64,000 nucleotides of DNA from Lepidostoma basale. Taxonomy: Eukaryota; Arthropoda; Insecta; Trichoptera; Lepidostomatidae. Positions within the stretch are counted from its first letter, which is position 1. Each line of letters starts with the position of its first letter. The position numbers and the translations under genes were made by a program. The stretch is taken from assembly GCA_022606425.2 (NCBI GenBank), contig JAHDVF020000185.1, positions 124,001-188,000 on the forward strand, in the 5' to 3' direction. Positions 63,836-64,000 of the stretch are shown in pieces. The notes beneath the pieces are model-generated. The model ran no database searches, was not told the origin of the DNA, and worked only from the letters and a program-made list of their open reading frames with translations.

Positions 63836-64000
63836 AAGGAAACCTACAAAATACTGGTATCTATTGTGATTGCTGGGAAAAGACAGTAGAGAACAGACCT
63901 AGGTGGAGAACATCAGTACATAAAGGCACACATACTTTGAAACACAGCGCAGAGACAACGTCGCAGAGAGGAAGAGGAGAAGAAAGGAGAGACCACTGGG
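63836..64000. other. Unassigned end of window
   Basis: Possibly more antisense LINE, but I cannot support a reading. Confidence 0.3.

Overview
The window looks like a piece of a large, AT-rich arthropod genome, most probably an insect, made almost wholly of transposable-element remains. I find no intact host gene, rRNA, genuine tRNA or CRISPR array. The evidence is eukaryotic and repeat-based: 3' ends of at least a dozen LINE families on both strands, all 5'-truncated and most frame-broken; a tRNA-derived SINE; mariner and hAT pieces; several families of short terminal-inverted-repeat elements (MITEs); and microsatellite tails. The insect order is not resolvable from this window. For brevity the LINE families are called F1-F12, the MITE families by letters, and the hammerhead-bearing repeats HHR families.

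F1 (RTE-like, motifs RWFGHM and GRPRKTWHDQ, 3' tail of GTTA units) is the commonest, with about twenty copies or 3' ends. The longest, at 36228-37225, keeps a reverse-transcriptase YADD box. F2, F4, F6 and F7 end in GAA repeats. F3 has its best copy at 56270-57070, F9 at 57240-57720 and a Jockey-like F11 at 7965-8475. A mariner internal-deletion derivative (41117-42043) and a hAT-like element (54980-55832) have readable ends and target duplications.

The most interesting layer is a set of about 25 hammerhead-ribozyme-like motifs on both strands. In each, a C/U-UGANGA-type box is followed by a stem II hairpin, a GAAAC box, a two- to four-base stem III loop and a GUC/GUU cleavage triplet. The best (44705-44765, 11797-11852, 10034-10064, 52540-52571, 22639-22670, 6267-6302) keep most or all conserved core positions. 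They are carried by at least five unrelated repeat families, often as head-to-head palindromes. This is the organisation expected of Penelope-like-element terminal repeats or their non-autonomous retrozyme derivatives. No Penelope reverse transcriptase or GIY-YIG endonuclease is visible here, so any mobiliser lies elsewhere.

Layout. 0-3.4 kb: an HHR repeat split by LINE and MITE, then F1 and F9. 3.8-5.4 kb: F2, F3 and the SINE. 5.4-8 kb: sparse, one HHR. 8-13.5 kb: Jockey, F1 copies with insertions, F4, HHRs. 13.5-17.8 kb: mostly unassigned AT-rich DNA. 17.8-24.9 kb: dense nests, including a three-level SINE/palindrome/LINE nest. 25-32 kb: HHR palindromes, MITE L, F1, F4, SINE, F2. 32-36 kb: unknown coding remnant and a 377-bp duplication. 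36-44.3 kb: the best RTE copy, mariner pieces, F5, SINE, F1 copies. 44.5-50.4 kb: HHR palindromes, F7, F2, F3. 50.8-52.6 kb: a five-element MITE nest. 53-64 kb: F1, F7, hAT in F2, F3, F9, HHR palindromes, F8, F2, F12 and F7.
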